Position numbers and translations under genes: made by a program
Notes under the pieces: model-generated
Told to the model about the DNA's origin: nothing
Database searches by the model: none
The model's input: the letters and a program-made list of their open reading frames with translations, nothing else
Source of the DNA: JBAYSY01 sp041675885
GTDB taxonomy: Bacteria > Pseudomonadota > Alphaproteobacteria > Rhodobacterales > Rhodobacteraceae
Direction of reading: 5' to 3'
Length of the DNA: 64,000 bases
Assembly: GCA_041675885.1 (NCBI GenBank)
Contig: JBAYSY010000005.1
Coordinates: forward strand, 21,769 to 85,768
In this document: one piece after another, positions 1-9,996 of the stretch
Layout: every line of letters starts with the position of its first letter
Numbering within the stretch: the first letter of the stretch is position 1

Positions 1-2520
1 CAGCGTGGTGTTGCCGGTGTTGGTGACGGTGAACCCGTAGGTGATGGTCTCGTCCACCTCGGTGGCCGGGTCGGAGATCGTGTTCGCGATCTCGGTCTTG
101 ACCAGCTCCAGCTCCGGCTCGGACAGGGTGTCGATCCGCACCGTGTCGGTATCGCTGACCGTATCGGCGGGGTCGCCGCCCCAGAGGCCGGTCGTCGTCG
201 CGGTGTTTTCGACAAGGCCGCTGTCGATATCGTCCTGCGTCAGCGTGTAGGCGGCGTTCAGGGTGATCGAGTCGCCGGGCGCCAGTTCCGGGTGCGGCAG
301 TGACGGATTCCCGGCATCCCATACAAAGCCGGAGAGGCTGTCCATCGGATCGTCGAGCGTCACATCGACCAGCACCGAATTGCCGGTATTGGTGATCTCG
401 AAGGTGTAGGTGACCACATCCCCCGGCGCGGCCGCGCCGCCGCCCGCGGGCGTCAGCTCGTAGGTCTTGGCCAGATCGATCCCGTCGGTGAAGGCGGGCG
501 TGACCGTGGCGGAGTCGCTGTCATCCACGTCCTCGCCGGAATACCGGCCCTCTGCCTCGACCGTGGCGGTGTTGTCATGGGTCAGCGACGCCGCGCGCGG
601 AACTTCGGGCCAGACGCGCAACTGAAGCCTCACCGTCGTGTCGGCACCGGCCGCAAGCGTGCCACCGCTGATGATCCGGCCCGGCGCGAAGGGGTTGGCC
701 TCGAACCCCGGGTCGAGGGTCAGCCCGCCCGCATTCACCGGGACGATACTGAAACTGCCGGGCGCATCGCTGGTGTCGTAGGTGCCGAAGGACGCCTCCA
801 GCGGGTCGTCGATCACGATATTCGTCACCGGCTCCAGGCTCGGGTTGGTCACCAGCAGTTCGTAGGTCACCATATAGGAGCCGTTGGTCTGCACCACATG
901 TTCGACGCTTTTGTCCAGCCCGATGCGCGGCTCGTGGTGTTTCGAGAAGTCGAGGTTGCCGATCTCGTCGGGCCCGGTCACGGCGATCGAGCCGATGGTG
1001 TGCTCATCAACCGCAGTGCCGTAGCCGCCGGTGGGCAGCGCCGCGGCAGGGGTCAGGAAGTCCTCGCTCGGCGAGGCATAGCTGACCTGATACGCGCCCT
1101 CGGGCAGCAGCGGGAAGCTGTAGTTGCCGGTGCCGTCCGTGGTGGTGGTCATCGTGATCGGCGTGCCGTCCTCGGCCGTTCCGGTCAGTTGCACGGTCAC
1201 GCCCGCGACGCCGGTATCCTCGGCATCCCAGGCATCATTACGGTCGAAGTCGCGGAAAATCCCGCCCGACAGCGTGGCGGTTTGCACGGTGACCGTATCG
1301 GTGCTGGTCATGGTGCCGGGGTCGTCCGGGAAAGATTCCGTGGTGACACTCGCGGTGTTCGACACCACCTCGTTATCGGCATCAACCGAGACCACCTTGA
1401 CCGGGATCGACACGCTCACCACGTCGCCCGGCGCCATCTCACCGATGAAGCACGACAGTTCGCGGCCGGAAATATCGCAACTGCCGATGTCGCCGGTCGT
1501 CACCGGGGCGCCGGTCACCTCGACATTCGCGGGCAGGATATCGGTCAGTTCCACCCCTTCGGCGGTGCCCATCTGGTTCTCGACCGTAATCTCCCAGTTG
1601 AAACCCTCGCGCAGCATCAGCGGTGTCGGCGCGTCGTTGGTCTTGCTCACGACCAGATCGACCCGCTCACGCACGGTGGTGGATTCGGTCACGCTGTTGT
1701 TGCCGGCGAACTCGTGGCCCGCTGTGGTCTCGCGCGACTTGACGACGGCGCTGTTGATCCAGGTGCCGCGCTCAAGCGCCTTCATCTCGACCCCGATCAC
1801 CCGCGTCTCGTTCGCGGGCATGTAGCCGAGCGTGCAGGTCAGCGTGCCGCCCGCCGTGTCCGCCACGGTGCCTGCGGTCTCACAGACCATCCCCGCCCTG
1901 TCGGTGATCGAAACAAAGCTCAGCCCATCGGTCGGGAAGGTATCGAGCAGTTCGACCTCAAAGGCGGCCGAGGGGCCGCGGTTGGTCACGGTGATGCGAT
2001 AGGCGGTGTTCTGGCCGCTTTCCACCGGGTCGGTGTCGTCGGTCTTGTTGATGACGAGATCGAGCACCGGCTCCCGCACGACAAGCAGCAGGTCGTCGGT
2101 ATTGTCGGCCTGATCCTCGGCGCGTTCCTCGGTCGTGGTCGAGACCGCGGCGGTGTTGAGCAGCTCCTGCCCGGCCTGAAGGTCGGTCGGGATCACCCGG
2201 ATGGTGACCGTCTGCTGCGAGCCGTTGGCGATGCGGCCGAGGTTGCATTCCACCGTATCGCCGGAGGCGGTGATGGCACCCGGGGCAGGCATGGCGGAAC
2301 AACTGCCGCTGCTGGACGTGGCGGAGACAAAGCGCACGCCTGCGGGCAGGGTGTCGATCACCGTCACGTCGTCGGCGCCGCTGCGGCCGTCGCGCCTTAC
2401 CCCGGCGGCAAGCGTGTAGATCAGTTCCTGCCCGGCGACGGGTTCGCTGTGCGGGCTGGTCTTGGTGATGAAGACGTCGGTGACCGGCTCGACCGCGTAG
2501 GGGACCGAAGCGGCATTGTT
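1..2520 (-). pseudogene. Continuation of DUF11-repeat surface protein downstream of an in-frame stop (3' end outside window)
   Basis: Directly after the amber codon at 2521-2523 the same minus-strand frame stays open for 840 codons to the window edge. It reads as the same kind of protein: repeated beta-sandwich DUF11 units with the hallmark 'TNTGN' and 'NTAxV' strands (for example TVTNRGPSA near 1985 and ITNTGNSVLV near 390). Around 1050-1275 there is one SdrD-B/prealbumin-like module (FRDFDRNDAWDAEDTGVAGV followed by DGTGNYSFPLLPEG). With no start signal after the stop, this part would be translated only by readthrough or if the stop is a sequencing error. I treat 1-4551 as one interrupted gene. 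The function of such proteins is generally cell-surface or secreted structural; none is specific here. Confidence 0.75.
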
Positions 2521-4551
2521 CTACACGTCCGGATCGGGGGTCGTCGTCGAGAAGGCTTCGGCGGTGTTGGTCCGGTCGGCCGCATCGCCACCCGCCAGAA
2601 CCTCGACGGTGATCTCGGGGCAATCCGTGGTGCAGACCGGCAGGTTCGCAGCATCGCAGCGCAGGTTGGCGGCGAAATCACCATCGGGGTTCACGGTGCA
2701 GACGAAGCCAGCGGGGGCAGAGACACTGACGGCAGCGGGGTCCACGATGGGCGCAAGCCGGTCGGTCAGCACCACGTTCAACGCCTCGGCAGGCCCCACG
2801 TTCTGCAAGCCGATGGTGAAGATCACGGGCTCGCCCGATTCGAAGCTGGCGCCATTGACCGATTTGCTTACGCTGACATCGGCCCAGTTTTCGCCCGCCG
2901 CGCTGGTCACGTTGGTCGTGGTGGTGTTGTTGCCAAGGTCTTCGTCGTCGATGTTGTAGGCGGGCGAGCCGACCGTCATCCCGTTCGAGATCGCGCCTTC
3001 TTCCGTCACCAGCGCGGTCAGCGTGATGTTGCCGGTGGCACCGCCGGGCGCAAGCGGGCTTGCTTCCGTGTAAAGCGACGGGGCCTCGCAGACGACATCC
3101 ATCGGGCCGACCAGCGGGGACGCCTCGCTCGCGATCGGGCAGGTCCAGCCCGAGGGTGCGTTGATGCTGGTCACCGACAGCCCGGCGGGCAGGTGGTCGG
3201 TCATGGTCATCGGGCCGTAAAAACCCGCCGTGCCCGCGTTGCTTGCCCGGATGGTGAAATCGTAGCTGTTGCCCACCGTCACCAGCCCGCGCGCCGGGCC
3301 GGACTTGTTCGCGACCAGATCGACCGTGGGTTCGACGATCGACACCGGCGTGTCGCTGGCGGTGTTGTTGTTCGGGTTGACGTCGTTCGCGGCCGTAATC
3401 GCCGCCTCGTTCCGGACACCCGCGCCGGTGGCCACGGCCTCGGCCACGATCTGGATCGGCGTGGCGTAGCCGCCGGGCGAGCCGCCTTCGGGATAGGTGC
3501 AGGTGACGGTGCCGCCGATGGCCTCGCAGCTCCAGCCGCCCGGCTCGGTCACGCTGACGAACTCGTAGTTCGCGGGCAGCGTGTCGGTGATGGTGGCCGC
3601 CCCCGGCGGGCTGCCCACGTAACCCGGGGTCAGCGTGAAGGTGACCTGATCGCCCCGCAGGATCTGCGCGCCCGAGGGGCTGCGGCTTTTCGACAGCACA
3701 TAGTCGGTGCCGGGCAGAATCTCGATGTCCTGCACCGCGCTGTCGTTGCTGTTGTCCGGGTCTTCGGGGTTTGAGCCGCTCAGCGCCGCGGCGATGACCA
3801 CATTCGACGCATCCGCCGTGGTGACCTGCGTCGAGAAGTCGAGCGTGACGGAATCGCCCACCGGGATCTCGTCGGTGACCGTGCAGGTGACATTGCCGCC
3901 CGCGACCTCGCAGATACCGGGCAGCGTGACGAAAGAGGGCGAAAGGCCGGTCGGCAGCGGGAAGGTCAGCACCGTGCCCTGCGACGGATAAGGGCCGTTG
4001 TTGGTGACGGTGGCGCTGAAGCTGGCGAAATCGCCGGACTGGACCGGGCTGACCCCGGCCAGCGTGAGTTCGAGATCGGTGCCCAGATAGACGGTGGTGG
4101 ATTCCGAGTTCGACGGCCCGTCGTCCCCCATCTGCCCGGCGACGGTGAAGGTCTGGCTGGCCCCCATCGGCCGCACCAGGATCGCACCCTCGATCCCCTG
4201 GGTCGCCGCCAGCGCCGGCACGTCGCAGGTGACGGTCAGCGGCCCGTCGAGCGGCGGCTCCCCCGCCGGATCGGGCAGACAGTTCAGAAGACCGCCGGTG
4301 AATCCCTCGTATCGCGAGGCGCCGGGGATGGTGAAACTTACCGTCGTGGCCGGGGCGCCGGAACTGCTGCTCGCATTGCTGATGCGCGTGGTATAAGGCA
4401 CGAGGCCCCCGGCCGCGATCGGGTCGTAATCGGCGCCGCCAATGCCGGTGTCGCGCAGATCGAAGGTCCAGCTCTGGGCATGAACGGGTGCCGCGGCGAA
4501 CATGGCAAGGCAGAACAACGAGACTTTAAGCCCCCAAGCCGACTGGCGCAT
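2521..4551 (-). CDS. Secreted DUF11-repeat protein, N-terminal part (interrupted by TAG)
   Basis: This encodes 676 residues ending in ...TTTPDPDV and a TAG stop. The start at 4551 is chosen because it gives a clean Sec signal peptide (MRQSAWGLKV then a hydrophobic core ending APVHA/QS) and has AAGGG about eight bases upstream; the open frame extends 30 codons further up without such features. The mature part is a string of about 120-residue DUF11-type units with paired cysteines (WTCPIA..VVCEAP) and repeat ends such as NPNNNTAS and LGNNTTTT. These units are typical of long bacterial surface or exported proteins. The stop falls inside a repeat boundary, exactly where the conserved asparagine pair follows, and the frame continues as the same protein, so the gene looks recently broken or wrongly called. 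Transcribed divergently from the bkd operon. Confidence 0.8.
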   Translation of the reverse strand: MRQSAWGLKVSLFCLAMFAAAPVHAQSWTFDLRDTGIGGADYDPIAAGGLVPYTTRISNASSSSGAPATTVSFTIPGASRYEGFTGGLLNCLPDPAGEPPLDGPLTVTCDVPALAATQGIEGAILVRPMGASQTFTVAGQMGDDGPSNSESTTVYLGTDLELTLAGVSPVQSGDFASFSATVTNNGPYPSQGTVLTFPLPTGLSPSFVTLPGICEVAGGNVTCTVTDEIPVGDSVTLDFSTQVTTADASNVVIAAALSGSNPEDPDNSNDSAVQDIEILPGTDYVLSKSRSPSGAQILRGDQVTFTLTPGYVGSPPGAATITDTLPANYEFVSVTEPGGWSCEAIGGTVTCTYPEGGSPGGYATPIQIVAEAVATGAGVRNEAAITAANDVNPNNNTASDTPVSIVEPTVDLVANKSGPARGLVTVGNSYDFTIRASNAGTAGFYGPMTMTDHLPAGLSVTSINAPSGWTCPIASEASPLVGPMDVVCEAPSLYTEASPLAPGGATGNITLTALVTEEGAISNGMTVGSPAYNIDDEDLGNNTTTTNVTSAAGENWADVSVSKSVNGASFESGEPVIFTIGLQNVGPAEALNVVLTDRLAPIVDPAAVSVSAPAGFVCTVNPDGDFAANLRCDAANLPVCTTDCPEITVEVLAGGDAADRTNTAEAFSTTTPDPDV

Positions 4552-4987
4552 CACAATACCCTTCAGTCCCCCGACGACCTTTTCCGGCCGCCAAATTCTT
4601 GTTTCCCGCGTCGGCGCCCGCAGGCACCGGACTACCGGCAATCAGATCGGTCAAATGACTCGCACCGCACCCGAATGCAACCTATGGCTGCGCTTCGGCA
4701 GCCTGATTCATGTCGTGGATAGCGAAATGCCCTCCCGATGCAATGCCCTGCGGCCCTGTTGCGCAGAAACAGTCGGGGTGTGATTCTGAAGGCACAGGAC
4801 GAAATTCGCGCAAAGGGCTGTGCATCGCGCCGCCACTCCGGCCGGAAACGCACCCCGCAGGGCTGTCGCGGCGCACCGAAGCCTGTTCCGTTCCCGGCGC
4901 GGCATGATACGCTGTCCCCGCATCGGACAGGCGGCGACCGCCACCCGCCGCGCTGGCCGTTCCGGCCCGGCCGAGGAGGAAATGCCG
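4552..4987. other. Intergenic region between divergent DUF11 gene and bkd operon
   Basis: This 436-base gap must hold the promoters of both divergent units. I see the ribosome-binding sites at its two ends (AAGGG for the surface protein, AGGAGG at 4974-4979 for the E1 alpha gene) but no convincing -35/-10 pair, operator or small gene. Open frames crossing it lack coding character and a ribosome-binding site. Confidence 0.5.
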
Positions 4988-6238
4988 ATGGACGACGACG
5001 CCCACGACCTGCCGCCGCTCCGGCTTACCGTTCCCGAACCCGAGGTGCGGCCCGGCGGGCAGCCCGATTTCTCGCATGTCTCGATCCCGCCCGCGGGCGC
5101 GGTGCGCCGCCCCGAGGTGGACGCCGACCCCGAGTCGATCCGCGACCTTGCCTTCACCATCATCCGGGTGCTGAACCGGCAGGGCGAGGCGGTGGGGCCA
5201 TGGGCCGAAGGGCTTGACCTTTCGGACGACGATCTGCGGGCCGGGCTGCGGCACATGATGCTGCTGCGCGCCTATGATGCGCGGATGCTGATGGCGCAGC
5301 GCCAGCAGAAGACCAGCTTTTACATGCAGCATCTGGGCGAGGAGGCGGTCTCCTGCGCCTTCCGGCGGGCGCTGAACCCGGGCGACATGAACTTTCCGAC
5401 CTACCGGCAGGCCGGGCTGCTGATCGCGGGCGGCTATCCGCTCGGGATGATGATGAACCAGGTCTATTCCAACGCCGAAGACCCGGTGCGCGGGCGGCAA
5501 CTGCCGGTGATGTATTCCTCGAAGGAACACGGGTTCTTCTCGATCTCGGGCAACCTTGCGACGCAGTATATCCAGGCGGTGGGCTGGGCGATGGCCTCGG
5601 CCATTTCGGGCGACCGCAAGATCGCGGTGGGCTGGATCGGCGACGGTTCCACCGCCGAAAGCGATTTCCACGCCGCGCTGGTCTTCGCCTCGACCTACAA
5701 GGCGCCGGTGGTGCTGAACATCGTCAACAACCAGTGGGCGATCTCGACCTTTCAGGGCATCGCGCGGGGCGGATCGGGCACTTTCGCGGCGCGCGGCCAC
5801 GGTTTCGGCATCCCGGCGCTGCGGGTGGACGGCAACGACTGGCTGGCGGTGCTGGCGGCGGCGCGATGGGCGACGGAACGGGCGCGGCGCAACCTTGGGC
5901 CGACACTGGTCGAATACGTCACCTATCGCGCCGGGGGGCATTCCACCTCGGACGATCCTTCGGCCTATCGCCCGGCCGAGGAAAGCGCCGCCTGGCCGCT
6001 GGGCGACCCGATCCTGCGGATGAAGAACCACCTGATCGCCCGCGGCATCTGGTCCGGGGACCGCCACACCCAGGCCGAGGCCGAGGTCATGGCCGAGGTC
6101 ATCGCCGCCCAGAAGGAGGCCGAGGCCATCGGCACCCTGCATCAGGGCCAGCGGCCAAGCCCGAGCGACATGTTCGAAGACGTCTATGCCGAGATGCCGC
6201 CGCATCTGCTGCGGCAGCGTCAGGAAGCGGGGTTCTGA
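4988..6238 (+). CDS. bkdA1: Branched-chain 2-oxoacid dehydrogenase E1 component, alpha subunit
   Basis: A 416-residue thiamine-diphosphate enzyme subunit that decarboxylates branched-chain 2-oxoacids from Val, Leu and Ile and passes the acyl group to E2. The ThDP/Mg motif is visible as GWIGDGSTAESDFHAAL with a following NNQWAIS, and the phosphorylation-loop equivalent RAGGHSTSDDPSAY is present near the C-terminus. The 416-residue length and the N-terminal arm (LPPLRLTVPEPEVRPGG) fit the bacterial BkdA1 type rather than the shorter PdhA. AGGAGG at 4974-4979 lies eight bases before ATG 4988; the ATG at 4982 is in frame but too close to it. First of four co-directional genes with gaps of one base, so an operon. 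No adjacent bkdR-like activator is seen. Confidence 0.92.
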   Translation: MDDDAHDLPPLRLTVPEPEVRPGGQPDFSHVSIPPAGAVRRPEVDADPESIRDLAFTIIRVLNRQGEAVGPWAEGLDLSDDDLRAGLRHMMLLRAYDARMLMAQRQQKTSFYMQHLGEEAVSCAFRRALNPGDMNFPTYRQAGLLIAGGYPLGMMMNQVYSNAEDPVRGRQLPVMYSSKEHGFFSISGNLATQYIQAVGWAMASAISGDRKIAVGWIGDGSTAESDFHAALVFASTYKAPVVLNIVNNQWAISTFQGIARGGSGTFAARGHGFGIPALRVDGNDWLAVLAAARWATERARRNLGPTLVEYVTYRAGGHSTSDDPSAYRPAEESAAWPLGDPILRMKNHLIARGIWSGDRHTQAEAEVMAEVIAAQKEAEAIGTLHQGQRPSPSDMFEDVYAEMPPHLLRQRQEAGF

Positions 6239-6239
6239 C

Positions 6240-7253
6240 ATGGCCCGCATGACGATGATCGAGGCAATCCGCGACGCGCTGGACGTGGCGATGGGGGCCG
6301 ATGCCCGCGTCGTGGTGTTCGGCGAGGACGTGGGCTATTTCGGCGGGGTGTTCCGCTGCACCGCCGGGCTTCAGGCGAAATACGGCACCACCCGCTGCTT
6401 CGACACGCCGATCAACGAATCCGGCATCGTCGGCGCCGGGATCGGCATGGCCGCCTACGGGCTGCGCCCGGTGGTCGAGATCCAGTTCGCCGATTACGTC
6501 TATCCGGCCTATGACCAGATCGTGTCCGAAGCGGCCCGGCTGCGTTACCGTTCGGCCGGGGGGTTCACCTGCCCGATGGTGATCCGCATGCCCACGGGCG
6601 GCGGCATCTTCGGCGGCCAGACCCACAGCCAGTCGCCCGAGGCGCTGTTCACCCATGTGACCGGCCTCAAGGTCGTGGTACCCTCGAACCCGCGGGACGC
6701 CAAGGGCCTGCTGCTTGCCGCCATCGAAGACCCGGATCCGGTGATTTTCCTTGAGCCCAAGCGGCTTTACAACGGCCCGTTCGACGGCCACCCCGAACGC
6801 CCGGCGACAGCGTGGAAATCGCATGATCTGGGCGAGGTGCCCGAGGGGCATTTCACCGTGCCGCTGGGCCGGGCCGCGATACGGCGCGAGGGCCGCGCCG
6901 TCACCGTGCTGGCCTGGGGCACGATGGTGCATGTCGCGCTGGCCGCCGCCGCCGAGACCGGGATCGACGCCGAGGTGATCGACCTGCGCACGCTGCTGCC
7001 GCTCGATCTCGACGCGGTGGTGGCCTCGGTCCGCAAGACCGGCCGTTGCCTCGTGCTGCACGAGGCGACGCTGACCTCGGGCTTCGGCGCGGAACTCACG
7101 GCGCTGGTGCAGGCGGAATGTTTCTACCACCTGGAAGTGCCGATCCGGCGGGTGGCGGGCTGGGACACGCCCTATCCCCATGTTCATGAGTGGAGCTATT
7201 TCCCCGGTCCCGCCCGCATCGGCGAGGCGCTGCGCGAATTGATGGAGGTCTGA
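6240..7253 (+). CDS. bkdA2: Branched-chain 2-oxoacid dehydrogenase E1 component, beta subunit
   Basis: A 337-residue beta subunit that completes the E1 heterotetramer. It starts MARMTMIEAIRDALDVAM and shows the transketolase pyrimidine-domain signature GEDVGYFGGVFRCT, INESGIVGAGIGMAAYG and the cation-binding PTGGGIFGGQTHSQSPEALF segment; the C-terminal domain has VIDLRTLLPLD and HEATLTSGFGAEL. The start ATG follows the alpha-subunit TGA by one base, so translation is probably coupled. Length and motifs match the BCKDH/PDH beta family; the BCKDH assignment comes from the alpha-subunit type and full E1-E2-E3 set. Confidence 0.93.
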   Translation: MARMTMIEAIRDALDVAMGADARVVVFGEDVGYFGGVFRCTAGLQAKYGTTRCFDTPINESGIVGAGIGMAAYGLRPVVEIQFADYVYPAYDQIVSEAARLRYRSAGGFTCPMVIRMPTGGGIFGGQTHSQSPEALFTHVTGLKVVVPSNPRDAKGLLLAAIEDPDPVIFLEPKRLYNGPFDGHPERPATAWKSHDLGEVPEGHFTVPLGRAAIRREGRAVTVLAWGTMVHVALAAAAETGIDAEVIDLRTLLPLDLDAVVASVRKTGRCLVLHEATLTSGFGAELTALVQAECFYHLEVPIRRVAGWDTPYPHVHEWSYFPGPARIGEALRELMEV

Positions 7254-7254
7254 A

Positions 7255-8508
7255 ATGGGTGTCCATTCGATCCGCATGCCCGATATCGGCGAAGGCATCG
7301 CCGAGGCCGAGATCGCCGAATGGCTGGTCTCACCCGGCCAGATGGTCCGCGAGGACGAGCCGCTGGCCGCGGTGATGACCGACAAGGCCACGGTCGAAAT
7401 CCCCTCGCCGGTGGCGGGCAAGGTGCTGTGGCTTGCCGGAGAGCCGGGCGACATCCTGGCGGTGGGGGCCGAACTGATCCGGCTGGAGGTCGAGGGCGAC
7501 GGCAACCTCGCCCCCGGCGCGGCAGAGGAGACAGAGCCGGAAGCGGAGAAAGAGCCGGAACCGCAGCCGCAGCCGCAACCACAGGCCCGCCCCCCCGCCG
7601 CGCCGCCGCCGCCGCGCCCGGCACCCGCCGCCGCCCTGCGGCCCGAGGGCGAACGGCCGGTCGCGCCCCCCTCGGTGCGCAGGCGCGCACGCGAGGCCGG
7701 GGTGGACCTGCGGCAGGTTCGCGGCTCCGGCCCCTTCGGGCGGATCACCCAGGACGACCTGTCGGCCTTCATCGCCTCGGGCGGGGTCGCCGCCGCGCCG
7801 GGGCCGCGGCCCGACACCTCGGTCGAGGAGATCCGCGTCATCGGGCTGCGGCGGAAAATCTCGGAAAACATGGCCCGCGCCGCCACGATCCCGCATATCA
7901 CCATCGTGGAGGAGGTGGACGCAAGCGCGGTGGAAGACCTGCGGGCCCGGATGAATGCCGACAGCCGGGGCGAAAAGCTGACACCGCTTGCCTTCATTGC
8001 CCGCGCGCTGGTCCGCGCCCTGCGCGAACAGCCGATGCTCAACGCCCATCACCTGCCTGATGACGGGCTGGTCCGCCGCTTCGGCGCGGTGCACCTGGGC
8101 ATCGCGACCCAGACGCCCGGCGGGCTGATGGTGCCGGTGCTGCGCCATGCCGAGGCGCTGACCCTGCGCGAGACCGCGGCCGAGATCGCCAGGCTGGCGC
8201 AGGCCGCCCGCGACGGCGGCGCCCGGCGCGAGGAACTGACCGGCTCGACCGTCACCATCACCTCGCTCGGGCCGCTTGGCGCCATTGCCACCACGCCGAT
8301 CCTGAACGCGCCCGAGGTGGCCATCGTCGGCGTCAACCGGATGGCGGTGCGGCCCCACTGGAACGGCTCTGCGTTCGAGCCCCGGCGGATGATGAACCTG
8401 TCGTGCAGCTTCGACCACCGGGTGATCGACGGCTGGGACGCGGCGGTCTTCGTGCAGCGGCTCAGGCAACTGCTGGAAACCCCGGCGCTGATTTTCATGG
8501 AGGGCTGA
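7255..8508 (+). CDS. bkdB: Branched-chain 2-oxoacid dehydrogenase E2, dihydrolipoyl acyltransferase
   Basis: A 417-residue core protein. Residues 1-78 form one lipoyl domain (MPDIGEGIAEAEI, lipoyl-lysine motif TDKATVEIPSP). A flexible linker rich in Glu-Pro, Gln-Pro and Ala-Pro follows (about 88-130), then a peripheral-subunit-binding domain near 136-170 (PSVRRRAREAGVDL...GRITQDDL). The acyltransferase domain has the catalytic motif FDHRVIDGWDAA near the end and NISEKMA-like SENMARAAT at its start. It transfers the branched acyl group from lipoate to CoA. One lipoyl domain and a short linker are usual for BCKDH E2. Starts one base after the E1 beta stop. Confidence 0.93.
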   Translation: MGVHSIRMPDIGEGIAEAEIAEWLVSPGQMVREDEPLAAVMTDKATVEIPSPVAGKVLWLAGEPGDILAVGAELIRLEVEGDGNLAPGAAEETEPEAEKEPEPQPQPQPQARPPAAPPPPRPAPAAALRPEGERPVAPPSVRRRAREAGVDLRQVRGSGPFGRITQDDLSAFIASGGVAAAPGPRPDTSVEEIRVIGLRRKISENMARAATIPHITIVEEVDASAVEDLRARMNADSRGEKLTPLAFIARALVRALREQPMLNAHHLPDDGLVRRFGAVHLGIATQTPGGLMVPVLRHAEALTLRETAAEIARLAQAARDGGARREELTGSTVTITSLGPLGAIATTPILNAPEVAIVGVNRMAVRPHWNGSAFEPRRMMNLSCSFDHRVIDGWDAAVFVQRLRQLLETPALIFMEG

Positions 8509-8509
8509 G

Positions 8510-9898
8510 ATGCGCGAGATGTCATGCAGGCTTCTGGTGATCGGCGCGGGCCCGGGCGGCTATGTCTGCGCGATCCGGGCCGGGCAACTTGGCGTGGATA
8601 CCATCGTCGTGGACCCCGAGCCGCCGGGGGGCACCTGCCTCAACGTCGGCTGCATCCCGTCGAAGGCGCTGATCCACGCGGCGGACGAATTCCACCGTAT
8701 CGCCAGGCTTGCCGCCGCCCCGGCGATGGGGATCGCCGCCACCGGCGCCACCATCGACCTTGCCGCCACCACCGCCTGGAAGGACGGGATCGTCTCGAAG
8801 CTGACCGGGGGCGTGGCGGGGCTGCTGCGCAAGGCCGGGGCCCGGCTGGTCGCGGGCGAAGCGCGCCTGCGCGACGGCAAGACCGCCGTGGTCTCCACCC
8901 CCGAAGGGCCGGTGATGATCCATGCCGAACTGCTGGTCATCGCCACCGGGTCCGAGCCGGTGGAGCTTCCCTCGCTGCCGTTCGGCGGCCGGGTGATCTC
9001 GTCGAACGACGCGCTGGCGCTGACCGGACTGCCCGAAAGCCTCGCCGTGGTCGGCGGCGGCTATATCGGGCTTGAGCTTGGAACCGCCTTCGCCAAGCTG
9101 GGCAGCCGGGTGACGGTGATCGAAGCCGCGCCGCGCATCCTGCCGCAATATGACGCCGAACTGACCCGGCCGGTCATGCAGCGCCTTGCCGCGCTGGGGG
9201 TCCGGGTGCTGACCGGGGCACGGGCGGGGGGCATGTCGGCCACCGGCGCGCTGCGGGTGGCGCTTGCCGACGGGGCCGAGGACATCGTGGCGGAAAAGGT
9301 GCTGGTCACCGTCGGGCGCCGCCCGCGCGGCGCCGGTGCCGGTATCGCGGAACTGCGGCTGGAGATGGACGGCCCCTTCCTGAAGATCGACGACCGCTGC
9401 CGCACCTCGATGCGCGGCGTCCATGCCATCGGCGACGTGACCGGGGAACCGATGCTGGCGCACCGGGCCATGGCGCAGGGCGCGATGGTCGCCGAAATCG
9501 CCGCGGGCAAGCCCCGCGCCTGGGACCACCGCGCCATTCCGGCGGTGTGCTTCACCGACCCCGAGATCGTCTCGGCCGGTCTCTCGCCCGAGGAGGCGCA
9601 GCGGCAGGGGGTCGAGGTGGTCACGGGGCTGTTTCCCTTCTCGGCCAGCGGCCGGGCGATGACCTCCGGGCGCGAGGACGGCTTTGTCCGCGTCACCGCC
9701 CGCAAGGACAGCGGCGAGGTGCTGGGCATTCATGCCGTCGGGGCCGGGGTGTCGGAACTGGCCGCGGGCTTCGCGCTTGCGCTTGAGATGGGCGCGGGGC
9801 TTGAGGACGTGGCGGGCACGATCCACGCCCACCCCACCCGGGGCGAGGCCCTGCACGAGGCCGGCCTGCGCGCGATGGGGCGGGCGCTGCATATCTGA
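8510..9898 (+). CDS. lpd: Dihydrolipoyl dehydrogenase (E3) of the branched-chain complex
   Basis: A 462-residue FAD-dependent oxidoreductase that reoxidises dihydrolipoamide with NAD+. The FAD-binding GAGPGGYVCAIRAGQLG lies near the N-terminus, followed by the redox disulfide motif GGTCLNVGCIPSKALI. The NAD domain begins VVGGGYIGLELG, and the second FAD motif is HAIGDVTGEPMLAHRAMAQG. The C-terminal interface carries the catalytic His-Glu pair in IHAHPTRGEALHEA. The start overlaps the E2 gene region by a one-base gap. This is probably the Bkd-specific copy (LpdV type), since Rhodobacterales usually carry other E3 genes beside odhB or pdh; that is inference. Confidence 0.92.
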   Translation: MREMSCRLLVIGAGPGGYVCAIRAGQLGVDTIVVDPEPPGGTCLNVGCIPSKALIHAADEFHRIARLAAAPAMGIAATGATIDLAATTAWKDGIVSKLTGGVAGLLRKAGARLVAGEARLRDGKTAVVSTPEGPVMIHAELLVIATGSEPVELPSLPFGGRVISSNDALALTGLPESLAVVGGGYIGLELGTAFAKLGSRVTVIEAAPRILPQYDAELTRPVMQRLAALGVRVLTGARAGGMSATGALRVALADGAEDIVAEKVLVTVGRRPRGAGAGIAELRLEMDGPFLKIDDRCRTSMRGVHAIGDVTGEPMLAHRAMAQGAMVAEIAAGKPRAWDHRAIPAVCFTDPEIVSAGLSPEEAQRQGVEVVTGLFPFSASGRAMTSGREDGFVRVTARKDSGEVLGIHAVGAGVSELAAGFALALEMGAGLEDVAGTIHAHPTRGEALHEAGLRAMGRALHI

Positions 9899-9996
9899 CC
9901 GGGGGCCACCACGTCACGGCCCGCCGCCATGCCGTTCCGCACCCGCCGGGCGACTCTGTTCCGGACAGCCGGGGGCAGGACGTGCTATAGGATACC

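Noticed and set aside
2515..2530. Frameshift as cause of the break in the DUF11 gene
   Set aside because: The frame is identical before and after 2521-2523; only one codon is a stop.
577..3774. A 1065-codon plus-strand frame opposite the DUF11 gene
   Set aside because: Same antisense GC effect; no family motif, and it ends within the true gene without regulatory signals.
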